Shown here in pieces: positions 42,732 to 51,172 of a stretch of DNA of 64,000 nt. Where the stretch lies: the NCBI RefSeq assembly GCF_016863275.1, contig NZ_BOOO01000004.1, positions 310,001-374,000 on the forward strand, in the 5' to 3' direction. Below the pieces are notes generated by a model. It worked only from the letters and a program-made list of their open reading frames with translations, had not been told where the DNA came from and did no database searches. Origin of the DNA: Planotetraspora mira. Its GTDB lineage: Bacteria > Actinomycetota > Actinomycetes > Streptosporangiales > Streptosporangiaceae. The position numbers and the translations under genes were made by a program. Positions within the stretch are counted from its first letter, which is position 1. Each line of letters begins with the position of its first letter.

Positions 42732-43322
42732 TCAGGTGGCGGCGCGGGCGGTGGCCTCGGAAAGCGCCTTGGCGAAGGCGAGCACGTGGACGACCGCCTC
42801 GGGGCCGTCGGCCGCCTCGCTCACCCGCAGGGACAGGTCGTCGGCCGTGATCGCGCCGGTGTAGCCGTGGTCGGCCTCGCAGTTCTCGTCTCCGCAGGTC
42901 GCCGGCTCGAGATCGAGATGCGAGATGGCGCCCCAGCCGATCGTGAGCGTGACCTCGCTGGGGGCGACCCCCGGCACGTAGGTCGCCGGGTCGGGAACGA
43001 CCCTGGTCACCGCGACCGACTGGATCCGGCTGAGCCGCACGGCCTCTGTGGTGGTGGAGGCGTGTGAGGCGGGCATGCCCTCCGCGGGCGGGTGCTCGTC
43101 GGTGTGGCAGACGAGCAGCCGGCTGGACGACAGCACCAGGACGGTGACGTGCCTGCGGACTTCCATCGCCGGGTCGAACGTGGCCTCGTGATGCACGACA
43201 TACGCCGTGACCTGCTCCTTGCCGAGCGCGGAGTCCACGGCGTCAGCCACCAGGTCGGGGTAGTAGCCGCTGCGGTCGATGGCCTCACGCATGCCCGCGG
43301 CGGAGACTCGGGTTTCCCTCAT
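42732..43322 (-). CDS. DUF5998 family protein
   Basis: A 196-residue protein of the actinobacterial DUF5998 family, recognised from AIDRSGYYPDLVADAVDSAL, AYVVHHEATFD, TVLVLSSSRLLVCHTDEHPP and the cysteine-containing ATCGDENCEADHGYTG, which could bind a metal. The protein is soluble and mixed alpha/beta. Function unknown; the gene is a usual neighbour of the phosphodiesterase that follows 30 bp later. ATG 43322 is preferred over one 12 codons upstream. Confidence 0.82.
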   Translation of the reverse strand: MRETRVSAAGMREAIDRSGYYPDLVADAVDSALGKEQVTAYVVHHEATFDPAMEVRRHVTVLVLSSSRLLVCHTDEHPPAEGMPASHASTTTEAVRLSRIQSVAVTRVVPDPATYVPGVAPSEVTLTIGWGAISHLDLEPATCGDENCEADHGYTGAITADDLSLRVSEAADGPEAVVHVLAFAKALSEATARAAT

Positions 43323-43378
43323 GGGTCCATCCTGCCCTGTAAGGGACACCGGTTTCACACCCGAGCGGTCTCCGCCCC

Positions 43379-46027
43379 TCAGCCCAGGCGGCGGGGACCC
43401 CCGTCCGGGCGCAACGCGGAAGCGGGCCGCAGAACCGCGCGGGCGCCGAGGACCACCACCCCGGACGTGCCCACCAGGACCGGGTCGAGGTCCATCCTGA
43501 CCACCTCGGGCAGCGCGTCGGCCAGCAGCCCCACCCGGACGAGCAGGTCGTTCAGCGCTCCCACGTCCACCGGCGGGTAGCCGTACCGGCCGAACAGGAG
43601 CGGCGCGGTGCGGACGGAGCGGACCAGGCCCTCGGCGTCCTCCGCCGTCAGGGGGGCCAGGCGGTACACACGATCACCGAGGAGGCGGGCGGCGACCTCG
43701 GCCAGCCCGAACGACACGACCCCGCCGAAATGGCCGTCCTGGACCACGCCGACGACGGTGGGCACCGCCGGTTGCGGGGCCATGCGCTGGACGGCGAGGG
43801 TCGCTCCCGGCCCGAGGAGACCGGCCAGGCCGGTGTACGCCTGCCGGACGCCGGACGGCTCGCCGAGGCCGATCCGGACGGTCCCCGCCCGGTGGGAGGC
43901 GTCGGGATCGGTGGCCTTGACCACCACCGGCCAGCCCGCCCGCTCGGCCGCCGCCACGGCTTCGTCGGCCGAGGCGACCTCTTGCGCGGGCCACACCTCC
44001 ACGCCGAAGCAGGCCAGCAGCCCGGTCGCGTCGATCTCCCGGTCCCGGCCGTCCTCATCGACCGCGGCGGCGACCAGTTCCCGTGCCCCGGCGGCGTCGA
44101 TGCCGTCGAGGTCGGGAACGGTGCCCGCGGGCCGTTCGCGCCAGCGGGCGTGCCGTACGACATGGGCGAGAGCCCGTACGGCCTCCTCCGGAGCGGGATA
44201 GGAGGGGATGGATCCCTTTCCCGGGGCCGCCTGGCCCGGCGCACCGGCGGCGTCCCCGGGGGCCGCAGGCGTGCGGAGGGCGACCGGCATGCCCATCTCG
44301 CCCTGGAATGTGGCCAGGACCGGCTTGCCCGACTCCCGGGCGACCCGCACCAGCCCGGCGGCGATCTCGTCGGACCTGCCGGGGATCGGGGGCATGTAGA
44401 CGGCCACGGCCGCGTCCACGGTGGTGAGGACCTCCGACAACGCCCCGGCGAACTCGGCGGCCCGGGCCTGGGCGCCCAGGTTCACCGGCGGAGCCGGCTC
44501 CAGACCGGCGGAGACGCAGGCTTCGACGGCGAGCAACGCCAGGGCGTCGGAGTTGCTCACCACGCCGACGCGGGGACCGGCGGGAAGCGGCTGGTAGGCC
44601 AGGAGTTGGGCGACGTCGAACAGCTGGGTGAGATCGTCCACGCGGATCACCCCCGCCTCCTCGAACAGCGAGCTCAGCGCCGTGTCGGGCAGGTTGAGCA
44701 CGGGCGCGGCGTGGCCGCCGGGGACTCCGCGGCTCTTGACGACCACGATCGGCTTGCTCCGCGAGATCCGGCGGGCCAGCCGGGTGAACTTGCGCGGATT
44801 TCCCAGAGATTCGAGGTAGAGCAGGATCACGTCGGTGGCGGGGTCCTCCTCCCAGTACTGGAGGAGGTCGTTGCCGGAGACGTCGGCCCGGTTGCCCGCG
44901 GACACGAAGGTCGAGATGCCCATGCCCCGCTGGGCCACCCTCTGGAGCAGGGCCGTGCCGAGCGCCCCGGACTGGCTGAAGAACCCCACCCTGCCGCGGC
45001 CGGGCAGGGTCGCCGCCAGGGTCGCGTTGAGCCGCACCGAAGGGTCGGTGTTCGCGATGCCGAGGCAGTTGGGGCCGACCACGCGCAGGCCGTACGCCCG
45101 GGAGATGCTCACCAGTTCCTCCTGGCGTAACCGCCCGTCGTCGCCGGTCTCGCCGAAGCCCGACGAGACCACGACGAGGCCCTTGACGCCCTTCTCCGCG
45201 CATTCCCTGACCACGTCCAGCACGCCCTCGGCGGGCACGGCCACCACGGCCAGGTCGACGTCGCCCTCGATCGCGGAGACGCTCTTGTACGCGCGCACGC
45301 CCGCGACGGCCCGCGCGTGCCGATGGACCGGGTAGACCGGTCCGGAGAAGTCGGCGCCGAGCAGGTTGCGCAGGACGGTCTGCCCGATCCCGCCGGGCTC
45401 TCTGCTGGCCCCGACGACCGCGACCGACTCCGGCGTCAGCAGGCGCTCGATGGACCGGGCCTCGGAGCGGTGCTCGCGGGCCAGCCTGACCTCGAGTGCG
45501 GTCTCCGTGGTCGCGAGGTCGAGCGTCATGCGGACGACGCCGTCCTCGAACTGGCTCTGCGCCGTGTAGCCGGCCTGCCGGAGCAGGCCGGTCATCCGGT
45601 GGTTGCCCGGCAGGATGTCGGCGATGAAGGTCCTGATCCCGCGCTCCCGCGCCGCGGCCCTGAGATGCTCCATCAGGATCGACGCCATGCCCCTGCCCTG
45701 GTGGGCGTCCTCGACGAGGAAGGCGACCTCGGCGTGGTCCCTGGGCTCGACCCGGTCGTACCGTACGACCGCGACCATCTCGGTGCCGATCGTGGCGATG
45801 AGCGCCACGCGGTCGGAGTAGTCGACGTTGGTGAACCAGGCGATCTCGCGGTCGGTGAGCCTGGGCCGGGGGCCGAAGAACCGGAAGAAGATCGACTGCT
45901 CGGAGAGCCGGGAGTAGAAGGAGCGCAGCAGATCGGCGTCGTCCGGCCTGATCGGGCGCAGGTGTGCCGTGCCCCCGTCGGACAGGACGACGTCCGCTTC
46001 CCAGTGAGCGGGGTAATGAGGTCGCAC
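43379..46027 (-). CDS. GNAT / acyl-CoA synthetase (ADP-forming-like) fusion, Pat-type protein acetyltransferase
   Basis: An 882-residue multidomain protein. Residues 1-165 form a GNAT domain (AEVAFLVEDAHQGRGMASIL with the acetyl-CoA loop), then come CoA-binding (VAVVGASREPGGIGQTVLRN) and ligase-CoA (FFSQSGALGTALLQ) domains. A C-terminal ATP-grasp domain carries WPVVVKATDPDASHRAGTVR. The loop that holds the catalytic His (SHTG) in true ADP-forming synthetases reads VPGGHAAPVLNLPD here, so synthetase activity is doubtful. A lysine acetyltransferase role, like bacterial Pat enzymes, is more likely, possibly controlling acyl-CoA synthetases. GTG 46027 matches family N-termini. Confidence 0.85.
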   Translation of the reverse strand: MRPHYPAHWEADVVLSDGGTAHLRPIRPDDADLLRSFYSRLSEQSIFFRFFGPRPRLTDREIAWFTNVDYSDRVALIATIGTEMVAVVRYDRVEPRDHAEVAFLVEDAHQGRGMASILMEHLRAAARERGIRTFIADILPGNHRMTGLLRQAGYTAQSQFEDGVVRMTLDLATTETALEVRLAREHRSEARSIERLLTPESVAVVGASREPGGIGQTVLRNLLGADFSGPVYPVHRHARAVAGVRAYKSVSAIEGDVDLAVVAVPAEGVLDVVRECAEKGVKGLVVVSSGFGETGDDGRLRQEELVSISRAYGLRVVGPNCLGIANTDPSVRLNATLAATLPGRGRVGFFSQSGALGTALLQRVAQRGMGISTFVSAGNRADVSGNDLLQYWEEDPATDVILLYLESLGNPRKFTRLARRISRSKPIVVVKSRGVPGGHAAPVLNLPDTALSSLFEEAGVIRVDDLTQLFDVAQLLAYQPLPAGPRVGVVSNSDALALLAVEACVSAGLEPAPPVNLGAQARAAEFAGALSEVLTTVDAAVAVYMPPIPGRSDEIAAGLVRVARESGKPVLATFQGEMGMPVALRTPAAPGDAAGAPGQAAPGKGSIPSYPAPEEAVRALAHVVRHARWRERPAGTVPDLDGIDAAGARELVAAAVDEDGRDREIDATGLLACFGVEVWPAQEVASADEAVAAAERAGWPVVVKATDPDASHRAGTVRIGLGEPSGVRQAYTGLAGLLGPGATLAVQRMAPQPAVPTVVGVVQDGHFGGVVSFGLAEVAARLLGDRVYRLAPLTAEDAEGLVRSVRTAPLLFGRYGYPPVDVGALNDLLVRVGLLADALPEVVRMDLDPVLVGTSGVVVLGARAVLRPASALRPDGGPRRLG

Positions 46028-46325
46028 GAACGAGAGGTTAGCGTTGTCCGGCTTGCTGTTGATTGAGGTGATTCTTACTTTTACGAAACCCAGGGAGTCC
46101 CTCGCTCCGGGGTGACCCGGATTGCCCTGGAAAAAGACAACTCGCCAGCTGGTGAGTTGGGCAACGCTTGTGCATCGACTATGCCCCGGTGTCCGCTCTA
46201 TGCCCCACGGCACCCCCGGAAACTGTTAGGTTTCTTCGCGTCAGCCTCACAGCACGGAGAGGACGCCGCCCCTCCATAGGCATCGGCGGCCTCGCCTCCA
46301 CAGCAGTCGGCAAGGTGGTGACATC

Positions 46326-47219
46326 ATGACGCGGGTCGTCGTGGTGGGCGATCTCATGACGGACGCGGTCGCCCGCGCCAAGTTCCCTCTCGCGAGGGCG
46401 AGCGACACCCCGGCCGTTGTGACCATGCACGGTGGGGGCTCCGGTGCCAACGTCGCCTCCTGGCTGGCCGTGGAGGGCTCGGAGGTGGCCTTCATCGGCC
46501 GCCGCGGTGCCGACATCACCGGCCGGAACCGCGACATGGAACTCATGGGCTACGGCGTGGACGCCCGTCTCGTGATGGATCCCGAGCGGCCCACCGGCAC
46601 CTGTGTCGTCCTCGTGACGCACAAGGGTGAGCGGACCATGCTCTCGGACCCGGGCGCCAACGCCGCGCTCTCCCCCGAGGACCTGCCCCGTGACCTCTTC
46701 TCGGGCGGCAGCCATCTGCACATGTCCGGCTACACGCTGATCAACGAAGGCTCCCGGGACGCCGGCATGGCCGCGCTGGACCTCGCCCGCAGGACCGGGA
46801 TGTCGATCTCGGTCGACTGCGCGTCGTCGGCCCCCGTCGAGCGCATCGGCGCGGAGCCGTTCCTCGAGTGGACACACGGCGCGAAGCTGCTGTTCGCCAA
46901 CACCGACCAGGCGAAGGTCCTGACCGGCCGCGACGAGCCCGAATCCGCGGCCAAGGTGCTGACGGCCTGGTTCCCGCAGGTCGTGATCAAGCTGAACGAC
47001 GAAGGCTCGCTCTGGTACACCAACAACCGGGCTGAGCCGGTGCGCGTGCCGGCCGAGTCCGTCGACCGGATCGTGGACGGCACAGGTGCGGGCGACGCCT
47101 TCACCGCGGGCTTCCTTCCCCCGTGGCTGGACGGCAAGCCGCCCACCGAGGCCCTGGCCGCGGGCAACGCGCTGGCCGCCAGGTGCATCTCCTACCTCGG
47201 CGCCCGTCCCCGCCTCTGA
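46326..47219 (+). CDS. PfkB family carbohydrate kinase
   Basis: A 297-residue ribokinase-fold sugar or nucleoside kinase. The first signature is GGGSGANVASWLAVEGSEVAFIG, in two parts (GGGSGANVASWLAV, SEVAFIGRRG); the second, VDGTGAGDAFTAGFLPPWLD, holds the catalytic Asp. Phosphate acceptor unknown; ribose, 2-keto-3-deoxygluconate or adenosine-like substrates all fit. ATG 46326 has AAGGTGGTG. It is divergent from the GNAT fusion gene across a 298-bp gap with promoter-like AT-rich patches but no gene. Confidence 0.9.
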   Translation: MTRVVVVGDLMTDAVARAKFPLARASDTPAVVTMHGGGSGANVASWLAVEGSEVAFIGRRGADITGRNRDMELMGYGVDARLVMDPERPTGTCVVLVTHKGERTMLSDPGANAALSPEDLPRDLFSGGSHLHMSGYTLINEGSRDAGMAALDLARRTGMSISVDCASSAPVERIGAEPFLEWTHGAKLLFANTDQAKVLTGRDEPESAAKVLTAWFPQVVIKLNDEGSLWYTNNRAEPVRVPAESVDRIVDGTGAGDAFTAGFLPPWLDGKPPTEALAAGNALAARCISYLGARPRL

Positions 47220-47231
47220 TCTGACTTCTCC

Positions 47232-47265
47232 GGAAGGGCTCCCGCCTCGTGGCGGGGGCCCTTCC
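47232..47265. terminator. 15-bp terminator hairpin after the PfkB kinase gene
   Basis: GGAAGGGCTCCCGCC and GGCGGGGGCCCTTCC pair around TCGT, with one G-T pair. It lies between the convergent kinase and RecQ genes and may serve both. Confidence 0.8.
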
Positions 47266-47277
47266 GTCGTCCTGCTC

Positions 47278-49386
47278 TCAGGTGGTCGTGGCCAGCGCCA
47301 GGGGCAACACCGCGGGGGCGCCCGCGTGCCGGATCTGGGCGGCGGCGAGGGCCATCGTCCAGCCGGTGTCGACGCGGTCGTCCACGAGGAGCACGGGGCC
47401 GCCCAGCTCGGCGATCCTGCCGCCCAGCTCTCGCGGCATCGCCAGGGTGTTCCGGATGGCGGCCACCCGCTGCGCGCTGTTGTACTGACGGCCCGGTGAT
47501 CCGCTGCGGTAACCCAGCTCGCCCAGGTAGGTCAGCCGGCCGATCCGCGCGATCCCCTCGCCGAGGCTGCGGACCAGCTCGGGACGGCCGGCCGAGGGGA
47601 CGCCCACCACGGCGACGGGCCGCTCCGCCCAGCTCCACGACGTGAGCACCTCGACGACCGCGGCCAGCACCTCGCCCGGCACGGGGGCGTCACCCGCCGC
47701 GAGCAGCTCCCTGAGCCGGGTGCCCCAGCCGATGTCGGTCAGCCGGCCGAGCGCGCGCCCGGAGTCGGCCGCCAGGTCCGGCTTGATCCGGCCCTTGAGG
47801 TCGGCCAGCCCGGTCGGCCACTGCCGTCGCGGCTCGATCTCGATCCCCGGCCGTGTGAGCCGGGCCCGGGCGGCCTCGACGGCCTCCTGCGCGATCTCCG
47901 CGGAGCGATGGGCGCCGGTGCAGTTGTCGCAGCGGCCGCACGGGGTCGCGGCGTCGTCGTCCAGGTGGCGGCGGAGGAACTCCTCGCGGCAGTCGGCCGT
48001 CGTGATGTAGCCGAGCATGGCGTCCTGCTCGGCCTTGCGCTCCGCCGCGACCCGCGCGTAACGATCGGCGTCGTAGGCCCACGGTTCGCCGGTCGCCTCC
48101 CATCCGCCCTTGACCCTGCGGACCGCGCCGTCCACGTCGAGCACCTTGAGCATCATCTCCATGCGGCTGCGGCTGAGGTCGACGCGCGTCTCCAGGGCGG
48201 CGGTCGACATGATCTCCGCCTCGGCGAGCGCGTCCAGGGTCGTGCGGACCACCGGCTCGGGCGGGAACGCCAGCGAGCCGAAATAGCTCCAGATCTCCTG
48301 ATCCTCGGAGCCGGGCAGGAGGATCACCTCGGCCTGCTCGACCCCGCGCCCCGCTCTGCCGACCTGCTGGTAGTACGCCACCGGCGACGGCGGAGCGCCC
48401 ACATGCACGACGAAGCCGAGGTCGGGCTTGTCGAACCCCATGCCGAGGGCCGAGGTGGCGACCAGCGCCTTGATCCTGTTGGCGAGCAGATCCTCCTCGG
48501 CGGCCAGCCGCTCGGCGGGCTCGGTCTGCCCGGTGTAGGCCGCGACGGGATGCCCCTGCTCGCGCAGGTAGGCGGCGATCTCCTGCGCCGCCGCCACGGT
48601 CAGCGTGTAGACGATCCCCGACCCGGGCAGCTCGTGGAGCGTCCTGGCCAGCCACGCGAGCCGCTGCTCCGCACCGCGGAGCCGTACGACGCCGAGGTGG
48701 AGGCTCTCACGCTCCAGCGGCCCCCGAAGGACCAGGACGTCACCGAGATCGGCCTCCTCCGCGTCCGCGACCACGGCCAGTTGCTCGGCCACGTCACGGG
48801 TCACCCGCGCGTTGGCGGTCGCGGTGGTGGCGAGCACGGGGATGCCCGGCGGAAGCTCGGCGAGCATCGTGCGGAGCCGGCGGTAGTCGGGACGGAAGTC
48901 ATGCCCCCAGTCGGAGATGCAGTGGGCCTCGTCGATCACGACGAGGCCCGCGCTCTCGGCCAGTTCGGGGAGGACCTGGTCACGGAACTCGGGGTTGTTC
49001 AGCCGCTCGGGGCTGACCAGGAGCACGTCGACCATGCCCTCGGCGACCTGGGCGTAGGTCTTCTCCCACTCCTCCGGGTTGGCCGAGTTGATGGTGGCGG
49101 CGTGGATGCCGGCGCGTTCGGCGGCGGCGATCTGGTTGCGCATGAGCGCCAGCAGCGGGGAGACGATGACCGTCGGGCCCTCGCCCAGCTCGCGCAGCAG
49201 AGCCGTCGCGATGAAGTAGACGGCGGACTTGCCCCAGCCCGTGCGCTGGACGACCAGCGCCCGCCGGCGGTCGACGACCAGCGCCTTGATCGCCGCCCAC
49301 TGGTCGTCACGCAGGCGCGCGCCGTCGCCGGCCAGCGCCCGCAACCGGGCCTCGGCCTCTTCTCTCAGGGACTCCTCTTCGCTCAC
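47278..49386 (-). CDS. recQ: RecQ family DNA helicase fused to a phosphoribosyltransferase-like domain
   Basis: A 702-residue ATP-dependent 3'-5' DNA helicase. Walker A is QRTGWGKSAV (residues 47-56), the DEAH box is in LVVIDEAHCISDWGHDFRPD, and motif VI is YYQQVGRAGRG. A zinc cluster (CREEFLRRHL, CGRCDNC) and winged helix follow. The last 100 residues add a phosphoribosyltransferase-like fold (PVAVVGVPSAGRPELV, PVLLVDDRVDTGWTMALAAA) with the PRPP-loop pattern. Such fusions occur in actinomycetes and their purpose is unclear. ATG 49386 is a clean start. Confidence 0.9.
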   Translation of the reverse strand: MSEEESLREEAEARLRALAGDGARLRDDQWAAIKALVVDRRRALVVQRTGWGKSAVYFIATALLRELGEGPTVIVSPLLALMRNQIAAAERAGIHAATINSANPEEWEKTYAQVAEGMVDVLLVSPERLNNPEFRDQVLPELAESAGLVVIDEAHCISDWGHDFRPDYRRLRTMLAELPPGIPVLATTATANARVTRDVAEQLAVVADAEEADLGDVLVLRGPLERESLHLGVVRLRGAEQRLAWLARTLHELPGSGIVYTLTVAAAQEIAAYLREQGHPVAAYTGQTEPAERLAAEEDLLANRIKALVATSALGMGFDKPDLGFVVHVGAPPSPVAYYQQVGRAGRGVEQAEVILLPGSEDQEIWSYFGSLAFPPEPVVRTTLDALAEAEIMSTAALETRVDLSRSRMEMMLKVLDVDGAVRRVKGGWEATGEPWAYDADRYARVAAERKAEQDAMLGYITTADCREEFLRRHLDDDAATPCGRCDNCTGAHRSAEIAQEAVEAARARLTRPGIEIEPRRQWPTGLADLKGRIKPDLAADSGRALGRLTDIGWGTRLRELLAAGDAPVPGEVLAAVVEVLTSWSWAERPVAVVGVPSAGRPELVRSLGEGIARIGRLTYLGELGYRSGSPGRQYNSAQRVAAIRNTLAMPRELGGRIAELGGPVLLVDDRVDTGWTMALAAAQIRHAGAPAVLPLALATTT

Positions 49387-49493
49387 CCGGTCATTGGTAC
49401 CAGGTTCAGGTGACGAAAGGCCCCGTGCCCGGCGGCCTCCCGGCCGAGGGGGCGGCCGAACGGGCGAGATGTCATGGTTTGATAAGGCCTGCT

Positions 49494-50069
49494 ATGGACG
49501 TGACCACGTGGTATCTCGAACAGACCAGCCCCGGCGACGTACGTCCCGGCCGCCCTCTTCCCACTCCCGCCGAGGTCGTCCGCGCGGAACGGCCGAGCCC
49601 TGAGTTCAGCCGGTTCCTCTACACCGCGGTGGGCGGCGACTGGCAGTGGACCATGCGGCTGCCGTGGACCTGGCGGCAGTGGATGGACTGGCTCAGCCGT
49701 CCCGGCGTCGAGACGTGGGTCGCCTGGTCGCAGGGGACGCCCGCCGGATACGTGGAGCTCGTCGCCCAGGAGGAAGGCGTGGTGGAGATCGCCAGCTTCG
49801 GGCTCCTGCCGTACGCCATCGGGCAGGGCCTCGGCGGGCACCTGCTGGCGACCGGGGCGGCCCGCGCCTGGGACCTCGCCGACCGCTGGCCCGGCCGGGA
49901 CGAGACGCGCCGCGTCTGGGTGCACACCTGCTCGCTGGACGGCCCGGCGGCCCTGGCGAACTACCAGGCCCGCGGCTTCCGGATCTACGACACCAGGCTG
50001 AACGTGCCCGGCGACGAGGACACGGGCGTGACGCCCGGTCCGTGGGCGGGCGCGGGCCCGCGCGACTGA
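49494..50069 (+). CDS. GNAT acetyltransferase
   Basis: A 191-residue acetyltransferase. The acetyl-CoA loop is GLLPYAIGQGLGGHLLATGA (about residues 102-121) with the Q-G-L-G-G turn, followed by VWVHTCSLDGPAALANYQAR, where A..NYq.rGF is the closing motif. WQWTMRLPWTWRQWMDWLSR is rich in Trp, a distinctive feature of this subgroup. Substrate unknown. ATG 49494 is chosen over 49410, whose extension is not family-like. It is divergent from recQ. Confidence 0.86.
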   Translation: MDVTTWYLEQTSPGDVRPGRPLPTPAEVVRAERPSPEFSRFLYTAVGGDWQWTMRLPWTWRQWMDWLSRPGVETWVAWSQGTPAGYVELVAQEEGVVEIASFGLLPYAIGQGLGGHLLATGAARAWDLADRWPGRDETRRVWVHTCSLDGPAALANYQARGFRIYDTRLNVPGDEDTGVTPGPWAGAGPRD

Positions 50070-50189
50070 CGTCCCGCCCGCCGGCCCGCGACGGCCGGCG
50101 GGGAATTCCGTCAGGCTCGGCTGAAACAATGCGGCCTCCGCCGGCATCCCATCCGTGACGCACCTGTCCGGATCACGACGGAGCAACGC

Positions 50190-51119
50190 ATGGACGCCTT
50201 CGACGCCGACACGCAGTGGGCCGACCTCAACAGCGACGGAACCGACGACACCCTTCTCGTCGACAACAACGGCGACGGCATCGCCGACCAGCAGTTCACC
50301 GATGGCAACAGCGACGGCATCGCCGACTCCGAGAGGTACGACCTCGACGCGGACGGCGTGGCGGACGTGGAGTACACCGACACCGACTACGACGGGACGG
50401 CCGACCAGGAGTTGTTCGACGTCGACAGCGACGGCCAGGCGGACATCCAGCTAGTCTCCGCTGATTACGCTCTGGACGACTCGTCCGGCTCCGATGACTC
50501 AGGGGACGCGGAGGACCACGAGGAAGACACCTCGGACTCCTCGGACTCGGAGACCTCAGACGACTCCGACGACTCGTACGAGTCCGTGTCCGACTCCGGG
50601 CCCGACTCCGACTCCGGCTCCGGCTCCGGCTCCGGCTCCGATGACGCTTCGGACTACTCCGGTTCCACCGGCTCGTCGGATTCATCGGACTACACGGGCT
50701 CGTCCGGCTCCTCCGACCTCACGGACGCGGCGACCCTCACCGCCGCCGAGGTCTCGCCGGCCTACGTCCCGCCGGACCCCGCTCCGCTGTTCCCCGAGGC
50801 GTCGACGGCCTACGTCCCGCCCGTGAGCGGCAGCATGGGCGGCTTCCTCGACAACCTCAACGCGCAGATGGCCGACGCCGGGACCGTCTACAGATCGGCT
50901 CTCGACCCGAACTCGGTCTCCTCCGGCGACCTGGCCGCGGCGGAGGAGCGGATCGACAACGTGGCGCAGAACTCGAGCGTGCTCGAGGGCTACACCTACC
51001 AGGACCAGGTCTACAACGACGTGATCCAGCACGACCGCGAGGTCCAGTGGTCGAACCAGGAACACCAGGCGACCACCGACGCGTGGATCGAGGCCGACCG
51101 CGCCGAGTCGGCCGAGTAG
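50190..51119 (+). CDS. Acidic protein with Ca-binding-type repeats and Ser/Asp tract
   Basis: A 309-residue, very acidic protein in three parts. Residues 5-85 hold six repeats of the D.N.DG..D type (LNSDGTDD, NNGDGIAD, GNSDGIAD, LDADGVAD, TDYDGTAD, VDSDGQAD), like dockerin or thrombospondin-3 calcium loops. Residues 95-180 are a Ser/Asp/Gly low-complexity tract. Residues 220-309 are helical. No signal peptide is visible, which is unusual for such loops. It precedes the GrpE-like gene by 53 bp and belongs to the dynamin/Hsp70 cluster. Function unknown. Confidence 0.7.
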   Translation: MDAFDADTQWADLNSDGTDDTLLVDNNGDGIADQQFTDGNSDGIADSERYDLDADGVADVEYTDTDYDGTADQELFDVDSDGQADIQLVSADYALDDSSGSDDSGDAEDHEEDTSDSSDSETSDDSDDSYESVSDSGPDSDSGSGSGSGSDDASDYSGSTGSSDSSDYTGSSGSSDLTDAATLTAAEVSPAYVPPDPAPLFPEASTAYVPPVSGSMGGFLDNLNAQMADAGTVYRSALDPNSVSSGDLAAAEERIDNVAQNSSVLEGYTYQDQVYNDVIQHDREVQWSNQEHQATTDAWIEADRAESAE

Positions 51120-51172
51120 GGCCCCGGAGGAGCCTCAGGCCAGGACAACCGGCTCGACAGGAGGACAAGGGC

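Noticed and set aside
47908-49413. Forward frame antisense to recQ
   Set aside because: RecQ motifs on the other strand are complete; this frame is a shadow.
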